A DNA stretch of 7,003 nt. Origin: Haloarculaceae archaeon (GTDB lineage Archaea; Halobacteriota; Halobacteria; Halobacteriales; Haloarculaceae). Shown one piece after another: positions 5,426-7,003 of this stretch. The DNA lies in assembly GCA_018609945.1 (NCBI GenBank), contig JAHENO010000311.1, positions 1 to 7,003 of the forward strand, read 5' to 3'. The position numbers and the translations under genes are program-made. A model generated the notes under the pieces. That model was not told the DNA's origin. It did not search any database and was given only the letters and a program-made list of their open reading frames with translations. How positions within the stretch are numbered: position 1 is the stretch's first letter; every line of letters begins with the position of its first letter.

Positions 5426-5431
5426 ATATTA
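5426..5431 (-). promoter_or_regulatory. TATA-like box of the thioesterase gene, overlapping the paaK stop codon
   Basis: Read on the - strand this is TAATAT; its first three bases are the TAA stop of the ligase gene (5429-5431). It ends 24 nt before ATG 5401, the same spacing as the other leaderless candidates here, implying an internal promoter within a two-gene unit. Confidence 0.5.
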
Positions 5432-6712
5432 CCTGTGGTCGTAGACGCGCCGGACCTTCCCGACCTCGGTGCGCTTGATCTGTCCGGGGGCGACGATGTC
5501 CAGACTGTCGGGCGTGAACCCGAGGACGTTGCGCAACCGCTCCAGCACTTCCTCGCGGAGCTGGTCGTCGCTGGACTGGGCGTCCGGCCGGCGCTCGACG
5601 GTCAGTTCCACCACGTCGAGGCTGCCCTCCCTGTCGAGGTCGATCCGGTAGTGGGGCGCCACCCCCTCGATGTCGACGACCGCGTGTTCGACCTCGCTGG
5701 GGTAGAAGTTGATCCCCCGAACGACGAGCAGGTCGTCGGTGCGGCCGGTGACGTTGTCCATCCGGACCATCGTCCGCCCGCACTCGCACTCGTCGTACCG
5801 GAGCGCGGTCAGGTCGCCGGTGCGGTACCGGAGCACGGGCAGCGCCTCCTTGGTGAGCGTCGTGAGCACGAGTTCGCCTTCCTCGCCCTCGTCCAGGGGC
5901 TCGCCGGTCTCGGGGTCGACGACCTCGGGATAGAAGTGGTCCTCCCAGACGTGCAGGCCGTCCTGGGCCTCGTGGCACTCCGCGGAGACGCCGGGGCCGA
6001 TGATCTCCGAGAGCCCGTAGTTGTTGATGCCGGTCGCGTCCAAGCGCCGTTCGATCTCCGCACGCATCGGCTCCGTGCAGGTCTCGGCCCCGTAGGTGAC
6101 GGTCCGTATGGACAGCTCGCGGGGGTCGTAGCCCATCTCCGCGGCCGTCTCCGCGAAGTACAGCGCGTAGGAGGGCGTACACGCGAGCACCGTACTCTCG
6201 AGGTCGGCGGCGAGTTCGACCTGGCGCTGCGTGCCGCCACTGGAGGTGGGGAGGACTGCCGCGTCCAGGCGCTGGGCCCCCTCGTGGAAGCCCAGCCCCC
6301 CGGTGAAGAGGCCGTACCCGTAGGCGTTCTGGACCACGTCGTCGCCGTCGACGCCGGCGGCGGTCAGCGAGCGCGCCATCACCTCCCGCCAGAGGTCGAG
6401 GTCCGCGCCGGTGTAGGCGACGATTTTGGGCGTGCCCGTCGTCCCCGAGGAGGCGTGCAGCCGCTCGACGTCGGTGTACTCGACCGCGAACAGGCCGTCG
6501 GGATACTCCTCGCGGAAGTCCTCCTTGGTGGTCTGGGGCAGGCGGGTGACGTCCGCGACGCTCTCGATGTCGGCGGGCGCGACGCCCGCCCGGTCCAGGC
6601 GCTCGCGGTAGAGGGGAACCTTCTCGTAGGCGGTCGCGACCGTCTCGCGGAGCCGCTCGGCCTGCAGTTCGCGCAACTCCGCCCGGGGGAGTGACTCGCT
6701 ATCGTCGTACAT
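5429..6712 (-). CDS. paaK: Phenylacetate-CoA ligase-like adenylate-forming enzyme (PaaK family)
   Basis: The 427-residue protein is of normal PaaK length. It shows the adenylation motifs in order: P-loop 'SSGTTGTPK' (88-96), 'NNYGLSE', 'YRTGDL' (from Tyr296), 'GRTDDLLVVRGINFYPSEVE' and the C-terminal Lys419 in 'RTEVGKVRRV'. The PaaK-type N-terminus ('AYEKVPLYRERL...DI.SVADVTRLPQTTKEDFRE') is also present. It would use ATP and CoA to make an aryl-CoA, classically phenylacetyl-CoA, in the cytoplasm. The start is ATG 6712, 24 nt after the TATA-like TTTTTG; an in-frame ATG at 6754 would add 14 residues but lies upstream of that box. The thioesterase gene follows on the same strand. The LLM oxidoreductase lies 85 nt upstream, but this gene has its own promoter. 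The family is firm; other aryl or short carboxylic acids remain possible substrates. Confidence 0.93.
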   Translation of the reverse strand: MYDDSESLPRAELRELQAERLRETVATAYEKVPLYRERLDRAGVAPADIESVADVTRLPQTTKEDFREEYPDGLFAVEYTDVERLHASSGTTGTPKIVAYTGADLDLWREVMARSLTAAGVDGDDVVQNAYGYGLFTGGLGFHEGAQRLDAAVLPTSSGGTQRQVELAADLESTVLACTPSYALYFAETAAEMGYDPRELSIRTVTYGAETCTEPMRAEIERRLDATGINNYGLSEIIGPGVSAECHEAQDGLHVWEDHFYPEVVDPETGEPLDEGEEGELVLTTLTKEALPVLRYRTGDLTALRYDECECGRTMVRMDNVTGRTDDLLVVRGINFYPSEVEHAVVDIEGVAPHYRIDLDREGSLDVVELTVERRPDAQSSDDQLREEVLERLRNVLGFTPDSLDIVAPGQIKRTEVGKVRRVYDHR

Positions 6713-6736
6713 GTCCCCCGCATCGACGCTCCCGGG

Positions 6737-6742
6737 CAAAAA
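6737..6742 (-). promoter_or_regulatory. TATA-like box of the PaaK-like gene (leaderless)
   Basis: TTTTTG on the - strand ends 24 nt before ATG 6712, as for the IclR gene. Sequence just upstream of the box is also similar between the two promoters. It supports ATG 6712 and a transcript independent of the upstream LLM gene. The 85-nt spacer 6713-6797 shows nothing else I can support. Confidence 0.6.
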
Positions 6743-6797
6743 GATTCGTTCCAACCGGGCCCTTTCGTGCTGATTTCAAAGACAACGCACTGCGTAT

Positions 6798-7003
6798 CTA
6801 GACGAGCTGTGGTCGGACCTCGTCGCCGAGGCGCTCGATACACTCGACCATCCGATCGGTGCCGATCCCGGGATGGTAGGTGCGGAAGATGACGTGGATG
6901 TCCTCGCCCAGCGCCTGGCGGTACTCCTCGAGTTCCGCGACGACCTGCTCGGGCGTGCCGAAGATGGCCTGCTCTTTCAGTTCCTGCCGGCGCTCGGCGG
7001 ACA
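6798..7003 (-). CDS. LLM-class flavin/F420-dependent oxidoreductase, C-terminal part
   Basis: Reading the - strand from the window edge gives an open frame of 67 codons plus a stop (TAG, complement of 6798-6800); the first 2 bases complete a codon outside the window. The visible tail contains 'IFGTPEQVVAELEEYRQALG' and 'R.YHPGIGTDRMVECIERLGDEVRPQL', the usual 'GTPEEV...L......' and 'IE.FGEEV.P.L' ending of luciferase-like monooxygenases. These TIM-barrel enzymes use FMN or, often in archaea, coenzyme F420 for oxidation or oxygenation of organic substrates. The cofactor-binding regions are outside the window, so the reaction is open. It precedes the PaaK-like gene on the same strand, consistent with a shared catabolic role. 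The window edge, not a mutation, truncates it. Confidence 0.82.
   Translation of the reverse strand, partial: SAERRQELKEQAIFGTPEQVVAELEEYRQALGEDIHVIFRTYHPGIGTDRMVECIERLGDEVRPQLV

Noticed and set aside
4919..6694. 591-codon + strand open frame opposite the PaaK and PaaI genes
   Set aside because: It is a mirror-frame artefact with low-complexity Val/Gly/Asp content and no motif; the - strand genes explain the region.

Overview
The window reads as haloarchaeal chromosome. It is very GC-rich with strong GC bias at third codon positions. The proteins are heavily Asp/Glu-rich and Lys-poor, as expected for a salt-in cytoplasm. Five genes have an AT-rich TATA-like hexamer ending 24-25 nt before the start codon, which is the layout of leaderless haloarchaeal transcripts. 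The species cannot be named from this sequence alone.

Layout, left to right. The 3' end of a crotonase-family (enoyl-CoA hydratase-like) gene on + (1-231) converges on an IclR-family regulator on - (482-1252) across a 250-nt spacer with two candidate hairpins. The regulator is divergent, over 118 nt, from a complete 569-aa thiamine-diphosphate enzyme of the acetolactate synthase superfamily on + (1371-3080). A 349-nt spacer follows, largely filled by a roughly 187-bp element with inverted-repeat ends (3127-3313). Next is a + strand operon of a protein made of two fused, nearly identical EthD domains (3430-4146) and, one base later, an HD-domain protein (4148-4732). A 66-aa acidic orphan (4807-5007) with its own promoter lies after it. 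The - strand then carries a PaaI-like hotdog thioesterase (5021-5401) downstream of a PaaK-like phenylacetate-CoA ligase (5429-6712). At the right edge is the 3' end of a luciferase-like flavin/F420-dependent monooxygenase (6798-7003, -).

Taken together this looks like a catabolic neighbourhood for aromatic or other organic acids. PaaK-like activation to a CoA thioester, a crotonase for CoA-ester chemistry, a thioesterase to recover CoA from stalled intermediates, an LLM monooxygenase, an EthD-type accessory protein, a ThDP lyase/ligase and an IclR effector-responsive regulator are all typical of such pathways. No ring-1,2-epoxidase (paaABCDE) genes are in view, so a complete phenylacetate pathway is not shown. 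The features most worth attention are the homogenised EthD tandem fusion, the HD protein with Asn where the last metal-ligand Asp is expected, the atypical ThDP enzyme, the paaK stop codon that overlaps the TATA-like box of the next gene, and a promoter block shared by the IclR and PaaK genes.
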